DNA of 64,000 nucleotides, taken from Vampirovibrio sp. (lineage in GTDB: Bacteria > Cyanobacteriota > Vampirovibrionia > Vampirovibrionales > JAJTHC01). Made by a program: the position numbers and the translations under genes. Shown here piece after piece: positions 1 through 10,082 of the stretch (positions within the stretch are counted from its first letter, which is position 1; the number at the start of each line of letters is the position of its first letter). The notes under the pieces were generated by a model that was given only the letters and a program-made list of their open reading frames with translations, did not search any database and was not told the origin of the DNA. Location: NCBI GenBank assembly GCA_024998755.1, contig JACEUU010000003.1, positions 1 to 64,000 of the forward strand, written 5' to 3'.

Positions 1-1944
1 GACGGCGGAGCCGGGGTAGATACGCTCATCGGCGGAACTGGGGATGACACCTACATCATCGACAGTACCTCAGATGTGGTGACAGAAGCATTGAATGAAG
101 GCACAGATAACGTGCAATCCAGTGTCTCTTACACGCTAGGGTCTAACCTAGAGAATTTAACCCTCACAGGAGCCTCTGCTATTAACGGCACAGGTAACAC
201 CTTAAATAATACAATCACGGGCAATGCCAGCGACAACAACCTCGACGGCGGAACTGGGGTAGATACGCTCATCGGCGGAGCGGGTAACGATACCTACATC
301 GTAGATAGTACAACCGATACCATCACAGAAAATGCCAGCGAAGGCACAGATACCGTTCAATCCAGTGTCTCTTATACCCTAGGATCTAACGTCGAAAATC
401 TGACGTTGACAGGAGCATCAGCTATTAATGGCACAGGTAACACCTTAGACAACATCTTAACGGGCAATGCCAGCGACAACACCCTCGACGGCGGAACTGG
501 GGTAGATACGCTCATCGGCGGATTGGGTAACGATACCTACATCGTAGATAGTACAACCGATACCATCACAGAAAATGCCAGCGAAGGCACAGATAACGTG
601 CAATCCAGTGTCTCTTATACCCTAGGATCTAACGTCGAAAATCTGACGTTGACAGGAGCATCAGCCATTAATGGTACAGGTAACACCCTAAATAACAGCT
701 TAACGGGCAATGCCAGCGACAACAACCTCGACGGCGGAACTGGGGTAGATACGCTCATCGGCGGATTGGGCAACGATACCTACATCGTAGATAGTACAAC
801 CGATACCATTACGGAAGCATTGAATGAAGGCACAGATACCGTTCAATCCAGTGTGTCGTACATCCTAGGCACAAATCTTGAAAATTTAACCCTCACAGGA
901 GCCTCAGCCATTAATGGTACAGGCAACACCCTAGACAATACCATCACAGGCAACGCCGCAAACAACACACTCGACGGCGGAGCAGGCAATGACACTATGG
1001 TCGGCGGAACTGGGGATGACACCTACATCATCGACAGTACCTCAGATGTGGTGACAGAAGCATTGAATGAAGGCACAGATACAGTCCAATCCAGTGTCTC
1101 TTACACGCTAGGGTCTAACCTAGAGAATTTAACCCTCACAGGAGCCTCTGCTATTAACGGCACAGGTAACACCTTAAATAATACAATCACGGGCAATGCC
1201 AGCGACAACAACCTCGACGGCGGAACTGGGGTAGATACGCTCATCGGCGGATTGGGCAACGATACCTACATCGTAGATAGTACAACCGATACCATTACGG
1301 AAGCATTGAATGAAGGCACAGATACAGTCCAATCCAGTGTCTCTTACACGCTAGGGTCTAACCTAGAGAATTTAACCCTCACAGGAGCCTCTGCTATTAA
1401 CGGCACAGGTAACACCTTAGACAACATCTTAACGGGCAATGCCAGCGACAACAACCTCGACGGCGGAACTGGGGTAGATACGCTCATCGGCGGAGCGGGT
1501 AACGATACCTACATCGTAGATAGTACAACCGATACCATCACAGAAAATGCCAGCGAAGGCACAGATAACGTGCAATCCAGTGTCTCTTACACGCTAGGGT
1601 CTAACCTAGAGAATTTAACCCTCACAGGAGCCTCTGCTATTAACGGCACAGGTAACACCTTAAATAATACAATCACGGGCAATGCCAGCGACAACACCTT
1701 AGATGGCGGAGCCGGGGTAGATACGCTCATCGGCGGATTGGGTAACGATACCTACATCGTAGATAGTACAACCGATACCATCACAGAAAATGCCAGCGAA
1801 GGCACAGATACAGTCCAATCCAGTGTCTCTTATACCCTAGGCACAAATATCGAGAATTTAACATTGATTAATGCAAACGGCTGGATAGAGGCCCATGGGA
1901 ATTCACTAGACAACATCATCACTGGTGACAATAATCAATGGAAT
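1..1944 (+). repeat. Tandem repeat, exact 243-bp (81-codon) period, 8 near-identical units
   Basis: Unit anchor gacggcgga... recurs at 1, 244, 487, 730, 973, 1216, 1459, 1702; diverged continuation at 1945. Confidence 0.95.
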
Positions 1945-2412
1945 GACCTATATGGCTGGGCTGGAAATGACACACTGATTGGTGGGAACATTGGAAACAA
2001 TCTAAACGGCGGAGTTGGGAATGACACACTAGCAGGGGGTACTGGCGATGACTATCTAGAAGGCGGTGATGGGAATGATACACTCAATGGCGGAGCTGGC
2101 AATAACACACTAGCAGGGGGTACTGGCACGGATATCTTCTGGTTAGACAATACGGGTGGTACAACCAATACCATTACCGATTTAAGCACGGGGGAAAAAC
2201 TAGCTTTTATAACAGGTTTGTCGTTTACGCCTGCGGCCACTGTGTTTAGCTTTAATGCAACAACGAAACTATTGAGTATCGATTTAGAGGGGAATAGTAC
2301 GGTTGATTATGCGGTAACGCTTGCCAACTTTACCCAAACCACTTACGATGCCAGCGTCTTTACCGTCGCCTATGACAATGCACTAGTCGCCTATGCCGTT
2401 TCAGTGGTCTAA
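1..2412 (+). CDS. RTX-like / hemolysin-type calcium-binding repeat protein, 5' end outside window (partial)
   Basis: Frame open from base 1 to stop at 2412; repeated LDGGxGxDTLIGGxGNDTYIVD glycine/aspartate-rich motifs typical of RTX nonapeptide repeats. Confidence 0.85.
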   Translation, partial: DGGAGVDTLIGGTGDDTYIIDSTSDVVTEALNEGTDNVQSSVSYTLGSNLENLTLTGASAINGTGNTLNNTITGNASDNNLDGGTGVDTLIGGAGNDTYIVDSTTDTITENASEGTDTVQSSVSYTLGSNVENLTLTGASAINGTGNTLDNILTGNASDNTLDGGTGVDTLIGGLGNDTYIVDSTTDTITENASEGTDNVQSSVSYTLGSNVENLTLTGASAINGTGNTLNNSLTGNASDNNLDGGTGVDTLIGGLGNDTYIVDSTTDTITEALNEGTDTVQSSVSYILGTNLENLTLTGASAINGTGNTLDNTITGNAANNTLDGGAGNDTMVGGTGDDTYIIDSTSDVVTEALNEGTDTVQSSVSYTLGSNLENLTLTGASAINGTGNTLNNTITGNASDNNLDGGTGVDTLIGGLGNDTYIVDSTTDTITEALNEGTDTVQSSVSYTLGSNLENLTLTGASAINGTGNTLDNILTGNASDNNLDGGTGVDTLIGGAGNDTYIVDSTTDTITENASEGTDNVQSSVSYTLGSNLENLTLTGASAINGTGNTLNNTITGNASDNTLDGGAGVDTLIGGLGNDTYIVDSTTDTITENASEGTDTVQSSVSYTLGTNIENLTLINANGWIEAHGNSLDNIITGDNNQWNDLYGWAGNDTLIGGNIGNNLNGGVGNDTLAGGTGDDYLEGGDGNDTLNGGAGNNTLAGGTGTDIFWLDNTGGTTNTITDLSTGEKLAFITGLSFTPAATVFSFNATTKLLSIDLEGNSTVDYAVTLANFTQTTYDASVFTVAYDNALVAYAVSVV

Positions 2413-2442
2413 TACCAAATAAACGTTTAATGTACATAAAAA

Positions 2443-3264
2443 TTAAGCGTATAAAAACAGAGCCGTACCCAACCGAAGGAATCGTACTAAAGCCAAGGCA
2501 ACCAACGCCCCTAGGCAATCATACGGTAAACTTACCAATGAATAGAATACCGCCACTTCCCGAACGTGCTCCCACGGAAATTGTCCGCATAAACCGAGCA
2601 CAACCAAGTAAAGCAACCCAACCGTGTGCATTAATAACACGGTGTTAACGGCTAACAAACTGGCATTAACCACCACTTTCCATTGGGGTAAATTACCACC
2701 ACGCAGTAGTAGCAATTGCCCTTGTTGTACCATCCACGGTAAAACCAACAAGCCGCCTAGCCAATAGCCGAAGGTGGGCTTGAAGACATAAGCCCATCCG
2801 CCACCGCCAGAAAATAAAGGCACGCCCGCTAAGCCAATCAACAAATAACTAAATAGAAATAAACTACCCAACCGAGGGCCTAACCACGCAATTAACAGCA
2901 CAAATAGGGGAAATTGTAGGCAATAGCTTACCTGCAGTGCTGGCGTAAACAATGATGCATTAGGCCAGTTTTGCAACAATACTGTAGCCCAATTGCTAAC
3001 GGGTAAAAACACCATCGACCCCAAAAACAACGCAAACCCAGCTAAAATCAGCATCAAAATTGAAAACCCATTCCACAACGGGTGTTGTTGTGTTTTTTCC
3101 CAAACGGTTTTCGTCGGTTCAGCAGGGGTATTCAACAATAACTCATCCACTGAAGCCTTTGCTAGTTTTTTCTTTCGCAACGCAAACCGATGAGCCGAAG
3201 TTTTAGTTCTTATCTGCTGATGAACAGGGGTTTTAATGGGGCGTTTTTTCTTTTTTTTCATCAC
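2443..3264 (-). CDS. bioY: BioY-like biotin transporter substrate-binding membrane protein
   Basis: Multi-TM protein with GLAGVPLFSGGGGWAYVFKPTFGYWLG, like the BioY signature region. Confidence 0.6.
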   Translation of the reverse strand: MMKKKKKRPIKTPVHQQIRTKTSAHRFALRKKKLAKASVDELLLNTPAEPTKTVWEKTQQHPLWNGFSILMLILAGFALFLGSMVFLPVSNWATVLLQNWPNASLFTPALQVSYCLQFPLFVLLIAWLGPRLGSLFLFSYLLIGLAGVPLFSGGGGWAYVFKPTFGYWLGGLLVLPWMVQQGQLLLLRGGNLPQWKVVVNASLLAVNTVLLMHTVGLLYLVVLGLCGQFPWEHVREVAVFYSLVSLPYDCLGALVALALVRFLRLGTALFLYA

Positions 3265-3878
3265 GTCGTCATCAAGTCTCTTTCAAAAGATAATGGGGTG
3301 GGTAGTAAAGAATGAGTCGTTAGCAAATATTTTTTTTGCTTCAGCCGTTCCTGTAACAGCTGCCATTGCGTTTGAAAAACTTGCTGTTGCTGAGGGTTTG
3401 CCAATTCAGGTGTGGTTAATAATAGGGCGTCTTCGTGGTTATCTTGGTAATAGCGGGGTCTTCTACCGGCTAACCGAAAACCATACTTGTAATACAGGTT
3501 TTGAGCCGTTATATTACTACCCCGTACTTCAAGGGTTAACCAGTGGGCTTCTTGTTGGGTTGCAATGCCGTACAAATGCGTAAATATTAATTCTCCTAAC
3601 GAAGCCCCTTTATTGTCAGGGTCTACGGCTAAGGTCGTTATATGCCCTTCATTGCAAACCACCCAACACCCGCCATAGCCAAGCACTTTAGTTGAACCAT
3701 CATGCAAGCGTTCTAGCAGGGTGCAGTAATAGGCTTGGGAATTGCCAATTTCGTTGATAAAGGCTTCGGAACTCCAGTGAAATTGCCCAAAAGCGATGGC
3801 TTCAATGGGCATAATTTCAGGCAAATGGTTGGCTTCCATGGGTACCAATTCAAATGGTCTTGTTGGGGGAGTTGACAC
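3261..3878 (-). CDS. rimI: GNAT N-acetyltransferase, ribosomal-protein-alanine acetyltransferase-like
   Basis: GNAT motif, LEVRGSNITAQNLYYKYGFRLAGRRPRYYQDNHEDALL typical of RimI. Confidence 0.85.
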   Translation of the reverse strand: MSTPPTRPFELVPMEANHLPEIMPIEAIAFGQFHWSSEAFINEIGNSQAYYCTLLERLHDGSTKVLGYGGCWVVCNEGHITTLAVDPDNKGASLGELIFTHLYGIATQQEAHWLTLEVRGSNITAQNLYYKYGFRLAGRRPRYYQDNHEDALLLTTPELANPQQQQVFQTQWQLLQERLKQKKYLLTTHSLLPTPLSFERDLMTT

Positions 3879-4045
3879 TGAAACTATCTCGTTCCTTAGC
3901 AGGCGGATAAAGCAAATAATACCTCTATTATAGTATAAACCTACCTAGGTAGAAAGTGGGAAAATAACCCCTACATGACGAAACACCCACCTTTATGGCA
4001 TAATAGAACTAGATACACCCGTTTTTTCGCAATTAAAGGAACACG

Positions 4046-5017
4046 ATGCCAATGACGCCTACTGATGAAACAAGCCCAACACTCGCTGAACAATCAGCCG
4101 TTTCACCAGCCCCTTTGGCAGGTATTGCATCAATAATCCATCCTGAAAAATTATCTATTAACACGATGATTTCTCCGCCACCACCGCCGAGAAACAATAC
4201 AACTACGACGGTTGCTTCTGCCGAAGAAGAAGCGGATAAAACACCCCCAACACCACCGGCTTTAGTAACGGCTTTAAAAAAGCCTTGGCAAGAATGGCAA
4301 ACTAAAATTCAAGCAGAAGAACTTCCCATTGTAGACCCTATTTTGGAACGATGCTGGCCCTATTTTCTAACAGAAGGCATTGCCTTTGGTATTTTTGGCT
4401 TTATGGCAGTTGTGTTACCAGCCGTTCTGGGTTCAGATGCCAGTGCGGATTTTATGGGTATTCTGTTTGTCATGTGTGCCATTGTGCAATTAGTTCGTTC
4501 CTACACAGCACGAGAATTACCAGGGTTTTTACCGAGCTTGATTGCAGCGGTTTTCACCCTAAACATTGGGGCGTTAATTTTTGCTTACCCTACAGACCGT
4601 TCCATTAGCACCCCCTTGGGACTTTGCTTGTTTTTCATGGTGCAGGCCTTAGCCAATTTCTTTTTCAGTCAGAATTTTCGTCCGTTTCCGTATGCCCAAG
4701 GTTTTTTGTTTCTTGGTACGCTATGCGGGCTATTTCTATTCCTAATGATAGTACCCAACGTGTGGAAAGATGACATTCTTCAAAACTTGCTAGTAGGCAC
4801 AGAATTATTACTACATGGGGCTATTTTAGCAGGGGTTGCCTTAGGGCTTCAGCGTATGGCTCGGGGGCAAGATGCTCTGCACCCCTTAGCTAGCTTACAG
4901 TACAACCAATACCCCTTCGCTAACAATAAACCACCAGAAAACAACAGACGCAATTCTACGCCACCTGTTCCGTCTTCCCAAACAGATGATAGTACCTCAC
5001 CATCGTGGCAATTGTAA
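4046..5017 (+). CDS. HdeD/DUF308-like integral membrane protein
   Basis: Six predicted hydrophobic segments after a Pro-rich N-terminus; GIFGFMAVVLP pattern. Confidence 0.5.
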   Translation: MPMTPTDETSPTLAEQSAVSPAPLAGIASIIHPEKLSINTMISPPPPPRNNTTTTVASAEEEADKTPPTPPALVTALKKPWQEWQTKIQAEELPIVDPILERCWPYFLTEGIAFGIFGFMAVVLPAVLGSDASADFMGILFVMCAIVQLVRSYTARELPGFLPSLIAAVFTLNIGALIFAYPTDRSISTPLGLCLFFMVQALANFFFSQNFRPFPYAQGFLFLGTLCGLFLFLMIVPNVWKDDILQNLLVGTELLLHGAILAGVALGLQRMARGQDALHPLASLQYNQYPFANNKPPENNRRNSTPPVPSSQTDDSTSPSWQL

Positions 5018-6279
5018 CCCAAGTTCAGCTCAAAAACTTCCGGAATATACCGGCTTTACAGTGGGATTGTTCGCCCCATTGCAATTTAATTTTAGGGCAA
5101 AATGCCCAAGGAAAAACCAATTTACTAGAAGCCCTCTACTTCTTATCGCACACCAAATCTAACCGATGCTCACAAGATTACGAACTGGTTACAGCAGGCG
5201 AACTCCCCTGCAATACAGCTGTTTCAGAAAAAATACCGGCTTCCCCTAAAACAGAAGGATGCCTTATTCAAGCAACCGTTCAACGCTTAGGTATTCATAC
5301 GATGGATACCCAACTGGAAGCAAAAATCTTACCCGCCACCCACGGTAAAAGTGGCTGGCGAACCCAATTTAGACTGAATCAACAACCCATTAAAAACCGC
5401 TCTCAACTACTAGGGCAATTCCCCACTGTTTCATTTTATAGTACAGATTTATTACTCCTTCGTGGTGGGCTACCCCAACACCGCAGGCATTGGTTAGATG
5501 CAGCTACCGCTCAGCTGAACCCTTTACATATTTCGCATTTATCCACGTTTCAAAAAGTGCTACAACATAAAAACCACTTACTGCGGCAACTGCATTCGCC
5601 ACAACTTTCTTCAGACCAACAAGCGGTTTTAGAGGTGCTAAACACCCAACTGGCTACCAGCATGAGCTTGGTTATTAGTGGTAGGCTAAGGTATTTAGAA
5701 GCATTAGCTCCTCATTTTGAAGCCTGTTACAGCAAACTTTGTGCTGCCGTAGAAGAGAAACCCACGCTTTACTACAAAGTGGCGGGCTTTAGCAAAGTGT
5801 TTACCAGTAAAAGTTCGGCTAGCTTGGTGGGCTTGGCTGGTCTATCGCCCGCTGAATGGGAAGCCCATTACACTGACCGCTTAACGCAAACCATGGGGTT
5901 GGAATGCCAACGCCAGCAATCACAAACGGGTCCTCATCGGGATGATATTAGTGTGGAACTAGGTACAGGGCTTTTGGCTAACCGATTTGCGAGCCAAGGG
6001 CAACAACGCAGTTTGGTGTTAGCCCTTAAACTGGCGGAACTGGCTTTATTGGAAGCTCATCTTCAAGAAACGCCTGTTTTGTTGTTAGATGATGTGATGG
6101 CGGAATTAGACCCCATTCGGCAACAGCAGTTGTTACAGAATTTACCGCATCAAGCCCAAGTATTTATAACCACCACCCATTGGGATGCTACCACAACAGC
6201 TTCGCTTGAAACCCTACTAACTGCCAATGCCCCACTAACCATTTGGGAAGTAAGCCAAGGACAATTGAGATTAAAATAG
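5005..6279 (+). CDS. recF: DNA replication/repair protein RecF (GTG start)
   Basis: Walker A LGQNAQGKTNLLEALYFLS, signature SQGQQRSLVLALKLAEL, Walker B VLLLDDVMAELD. Confidence 0.95.
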   Translation: MAIVTQVQLKNFRNIPALQWDCSPHCNLILGQNAQGKTNLLEALYFLSHTKSNRCSQDYELVTAGELPCNTAVSEKIPASPKTEGCLIQATVQRLGIHTMDTQLEAKILPATHGKSGWRTQFRLNQQPIKNRSQLLGQFPTVSFYSTDLLLLRGGLPQHRRHWLDAATAQLNPLHISHLSTFQKVLQHKNHLLRQLHSPQLSSDQQAVLEVLNTQLATSMSLVISGRLRYLEALAPHFEACYSKLCAAVEEKPTLYYKVAGFSKVFTSKSSASLVGLAGLSPAEWEAHYTDRLTQTMGLECQRQQSQTGPHRDDISVELGTGLLANRFASQGQQRSLVLALKLAELALLEAHLQETPVLLLDDVMAELDPIRQQQLLQNLPHQAQVFITTTHWDATTTASLETLLTANAPLTIWEVSQGQLRLK

Positions 6280-6966
6280 TAGTAATAAACTATTATGTAC
6301 GGCGTGCAACACCATACAAACCGTTAAGCTACCCGTATACCGACGAACCCAAAGTAGAAATAACCCCATTACACTTGCCCAAATGAAGGCTTTAACCCCC
6401 CAATAGTCTGCTGAAAGATGAAGCAACCCAAAAACCACCACACTGGCAACATCTTGCCACCCATGAATAACCCCCAACCAAGGCGATTGATTCCCCTTGG
6501 CAGGTTGCCCCAATAACCAGTGCCGAAACCACATTTCTTCCACAATAGGGGCTAACATTGTAATGGTAATCATCTGCCAAATTGAAGCGGGTAAAATAGC
6601 CTGACCATTTTCAAGTGGTGCTACCTGCAAAACGGATTCCACCCAAGTAAACAACCCTACGCCTAACAACAGAACAAAACCAAACACCCCCAACACTTGG
6701 ACTAGCACCTTCGGTGAAACGCTTTGAAACAGGCTTTCTTTTAGTTGGTTTTGCAAATTCGCTGGTAATATCCAGTACCCTAAAAAAAGCAGGAAGGTCC
6801 TAATACTCAACAACCCAAAGGCCGAATTTTCTACCAATGCGGAAGAAAACTGACCAGCAACTTGAACTAACAGAGAAGGAACTAACCCATAGCCTAGCCC
6901 AAAAAGCCACCACTTCATCCACAAGTTGGTCAGCAGATTGTTCGATTTTAACCCAAGTTCACGCAT
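6271..6966 (-). CDS. CPBP-family intramembrane metalloprotease; ORF track extends to 7230 but ATG at 6966 avoids overlap with divergent mlaD-like gene
   Basis: IVEEMWFRHWLL and VVFGLLHL, HAVHNSLL motifs of CPBP/Abi proteases. Confidence 0.75.
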   Translation of the reverse strand: MRELGLKSNNLLTNLWMKWWLFGLGYGLVPSLLVQVAGQFSSALVENSAFGLLSIRTFLLFLGYWILPANLQNQLKESLFQSVSPKVLVQVLGVFGFVLLLGVGLFTWVESVLQVAPLENGQAILPASIWQMITITMLAPIVEEMWFRHWLLGQPAKGNQSPWLGVIHGWQDVASVVVFGLLHLSADYWGVKAFIWASVMGLFLLWVRRYTGSLTVCMVLHAVHNSLLLLF

Positions 6967-7075
6967 GAAGTATCCATTAATATAGCTCAAGACAAAGTAC
7001 ACTACTTTAGTATATGATAAATAAGTATATACCCCCTCATTTTCAGAAAGCCTAGCGTTGATGCTTGCAACTACG

Positions 7076-8161
7076 ATGAATAAAACACCTAAAAACAATC
7101 CTGCCATAGCAGGCTTAGTAGGTGTGGGGTCTGATTTACTGTTGTGGTTAGTGATAACCGGTGTGGTGGTAGGTATTACCACCCTGTGCGATATGGATAC
7201 CAAACAACTTGCCAAGCACAAAACCACCATTATGCTAACCCTGCAAGACGCTTATTCTTTAAGCAAGGGGTCGATGGTTCGGCTGATGGGCGTACCCATT
7301 GGCTATGTTGATAACGTAAAATTAGCCCCAAATAATAGCGTGATTGTGCTACTAAAACTGAATCCTGATATTACTACCTTGCCCGCAGGAGCAAAGGGAA
7401 CCGTTGTGGCTTATGGCTTAGGCGGCAGTAAAAGTTTAGATTTTGAATTACCGACTGCTACCGAAAAACAAGCGGGTAGTGGCAGAGAAGCCGCACTTTC
7501 TGTTTCAAACCCACTGCGTCAAAAAGCCCTTCTGCAAGCCCAAATTGAAGTGGCCAAAACATTAGAAGCCGGTGCTAACAGCCTTGCAGATAGCCTCAAC
7601 CATTTCCCCACGTTACAACAACAGGGAAACATTACCAAAGTTCGAGATGATTCATTTCACATGATTAACGGACAAGAGCAGTTAATAACAGCGTTAATAA
7701 AATTTCAAAAGCAACTTTCTACAGGGGTTCATTCTGCAAAAACCTTGGTAGAAACTTTTCGTTCCAGCACAGAAAAAACAGATAAGTGGGTCAGCCTTTA
7801 CAGCCCTAAGGTGCTTGAAACGCTTAACCATCAAAATGCGTTGCAATCATCGCTTAAGGTTTCTGGGGAAGGGATGGAAACGGGGCGTTCCTTATGGGGC
7901 ATTTCTCAAGGCTTACAAAGCCAAGTAAAAGGGTTGCAATTTGAATTGAAGCCCTTAAATACGAAATTACAACACTTAGAAACCAGCATTCAAAAACTGA
8001 AAACCAACTTAAACGAATCCGCCCCAACTTCTCCCATTGAGAAAATTAAGCAGTGGCATCAAAAGCAAATAGCTCCATTGGTTATTGAAACACCTACCAC
8101 TGAGACAACAACCCCTATTAAACAGGTATCAGCACCCAAGTTTCCTGCTGGGGAACCATAA
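7076..8161 (+). CDS. mlaD: MlaD/MCE-family lipid transport protein
   Basis: N-terminal TM then MCE domain DAYSLSKGSMVRLMGVPIGYVDNVKL; coiled C-terminus. Confidence 0.85.
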   Translation: MNKTPKNNPAIAGLVGVGSDLLLWLVITGVVVGITTLCDMDTKQLAKHKTTIMLTLQDAYSLSKGSMVRLMGVPIGYVDNVKLAPNNSVIVLLKLNPDITTLPAGAKGTVVAYGLGGSKSLDFELPTATEKQAGSGREAALSVSNPLRQKALLQAQIEVAKTLEAGANSLADSLNHFPTLQQQGNITKVRDDSFHMINGQEQLITALIKFQKQLSTGVHSAKTLVETFRSSTEKTDKWVSLYSPKVLETLNHQNALQSSLKVSGEGMETGRSLWGISQGLQSQVKGLQFELKPLNTKLQHLETSIQKLKTNLNESAPTSPIEKIKQWHQKQIAPLVIETPTTETTTPIKQVSAPKFPAGEP

Positions 8162-9977
8162 AAGGAAGCAACAACGGTTGCAACAAGGAGGGGCTAACAA
8201 ACGCCCCTGCAGGATGATAAAACCGAAAAGTCATACCCATTAAAGGGTGTTGCCATGCAGGCATAGTCGCCTTATTTTCATAATAGGCTGATTCACTCAT
8301 TAATAGCCAAGAACCATTAGTATTAATAGCGTATTGCATTGGGTTTGGGGTTAAACAAGTGGCAGAAGATAAGGGAATAAATACCAGTTGAGAGCCTCTA
8401 CTATAGTAAGCACCCTCTGTTGCTGTTGCACCCAATAGCTTTGAAAAAACACCTTGGCGTAACGCCAAGGTATCTAAACAAACACCCACTTTTTGAACCA
8501 CAAATTGCCCACCGCTACTATTACCCACGATTCTCGGTTTCAGCGTGGCTTCAATATCAGTACGGTTACCACCTTCCCAAGCCAGTAGCGGAACAACACC
8601 TAAGGTTTGAATCAACATCCAAACGGCAAACCAACCCACTAACCCAATACTACAGGGCTTAGGCTGTACTAGCCCTCGCCACAACAACAGTAACCCCAAA
8701 CATCCACCCAATACACACCATAAACTATGCACGGTTAATACCAATTGTAACTTTAAAGGAAATTGGCTTAACTGAAAGCTAGCCGAATGGTTTTGCCAAA
8801 CCAGCCCCAATAACCCTAGGGCTAACAGAAATAAACTAATCCATAAAAAGACCCGCTTAAACCGAGACGAATCTGTTATGGTTAAGGTGCAAGTGGCGGT
8901 TAGCCAATCGGTTAAAATAAAGGCATGGCTAAGTAGAAAAAAGCTCCACCCCAACCAAAAAGCAGGAAAAACAACCCAAACCGCACCCAGTACCATCCCC
9001 GCCAAACTTAAAAGCCGCAGTGGTTGTCGTTCAGATTCTAAAAATAAGGAAACTTTCGCTCCACCTTTTTGCACATTGAACCATAAATCTTTCAACGCAG
9101 ATAGCAACCAAAGATTCCACGGAAAGAACGCTGCTGCTAAGCTTAACAGTCGGAATCCGCTACGGCTCAAGCTGGTTTGCCACCCTGTCCATTCAGGCAA
9201 CGGCGGTGGAACGCGAAGCAGGGGAAGCCACCCCTGCCACTCACCTAATAAATAAAGAAGCATGGTTTCACCAATTAACCCAACCAGCAAGCCTATCCAC
9301 ACCCATCGTAAGGTTGCGATACTTCTTGCTTGCCAAGTGGCGGGTAATACCGTACTCACTTGCTGATGCCGAAACAACGTAATGGCTAACAAAAGTAAGC
9401 TCATAGCCCACCCTAATTCAAACGCCATTACGGCAAAAGCAGCACCTAACACAATATCAAACCGAACGGGTTTCCATGGTGGTAGCGTATCGCCCTTGAT
9501 TGGAGCAGTTTTACCCTTAAACCACAACATCAATAACAAGCAAAACAAAAGCATCCCAACCGTAGCATAGGTTTGAAAATTAATAGCGGAAAGTTGCCAA
9601 TAGCCATAAAATGAGCCGAATAAAATCAATCCTAAAAACAATTTCCGTTCGGAAAATGAACTTAAAATAGCGTTTCCAATCGCTCCAATAGAAAAAAATC
9701 CAGCCACTAACCAAACCAACCACAAGACTTGAGCACCCCAATGTACTGCCTGCAATAGGCTTAATAGCCATCCAAAAAACGGGGCATCCAAAACAGAAGC
9801 GAAAACCGCATTCCCTATGAAACCCTCTGTTGGCTGGATGGCTCTTAGAGCGATGACGCTTTCTTGTAACCCTTGTTGATTGCCTACTAAAAAAAGTAAC
9901 GCACCAAACCCTAGCAGTACTAGAAAACACCCTAAGGCTAAAAAAATTGATTTAGTGGTAAATTTCAAAGGAATCAT
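8118..9977 (-). CDS. Polytopic membrane protein, possible GT39/ArnT-like glycosyltransferase
   Basis: Many TM helices; DAPFFGWLLSLLQAVHWG resembles GT39 N-terminal loop; C-terminal soluble domain. Confidence 0.5.
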   Translation of the reverse strand: MIPLKFTTKSIFLALGCFLVLLGFGALLFLVGNQQGLQESVIALRAIQPTEGFIGNAVFASVLDAPFFGWLLSLLQAVHWGAQVLWLVWLVAGFFSIGAIGNAILSSFSERKLFLGLILFGSFYGYWQLSAINFQTYATVGMLLFCLLLMLWFKGKTAPIKGDTLPPWKPVRFDIVLGAAFAVMAFELGWAMSLLLLAITLFRHQQVSTVLPATWQARSIATLRWVWIGLLVGLIGETMLLYLLGEWQGWLPLLRVPPPLPEWTGWQTSLSRSGFRLLSLAAAFFPWNLWLLSALKDLWFNVQKGGAKVSLFLESERQPLRLLSLAGMVLGAVWVVFPAFWLGWSFFLLSHAFILTDWLTATCTLTITDSSRFKRVFLWISLFLLALGLLGLVWQNHSASFQLSQFPLKLQLVLTVHSLWCVLGGCLGLLLLWRGLVQPKPCSIGLVGWFAVWMLIQTLGVVPLLAWEGGNRTDIEATLKPRIVGNSSGGQFVVQKVGVCLDTLALRQGVFSKLLGATATEGAYYSRGSQLVFIPLSSATCLTPNPMQYAINTNGSWLLMSESAYYENKATMPAWQHPLMGMTFRFYHPAGAFVSPSLLQPLLLPFMVPQQETWVLIPV

Positions 9978-10082
9978 GAATAAAAACAGAAGCCCCATTA
10001 TCGTAAGATGTTTTCATTTTCCCACAAAAACGAGAACCCTCTTAAGCGTTTTCCCCCACAACAAAGAAAAACAGTGGCTTTC

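Noticed and set aside
1-1944. Regularly spaced repeats resembling a CRISPR array
   Set aside because: Repeats are contiguous, 243 bp, in frame and protein-coding (RTX-like); no short repeats with unique spacers
7058-7230. Long N-terminal extension of the CPBP protease ORF
   Set aside because: Overlaps the divergent MlaD-like gene; an ATG at 6966 gives a cleaner gene start
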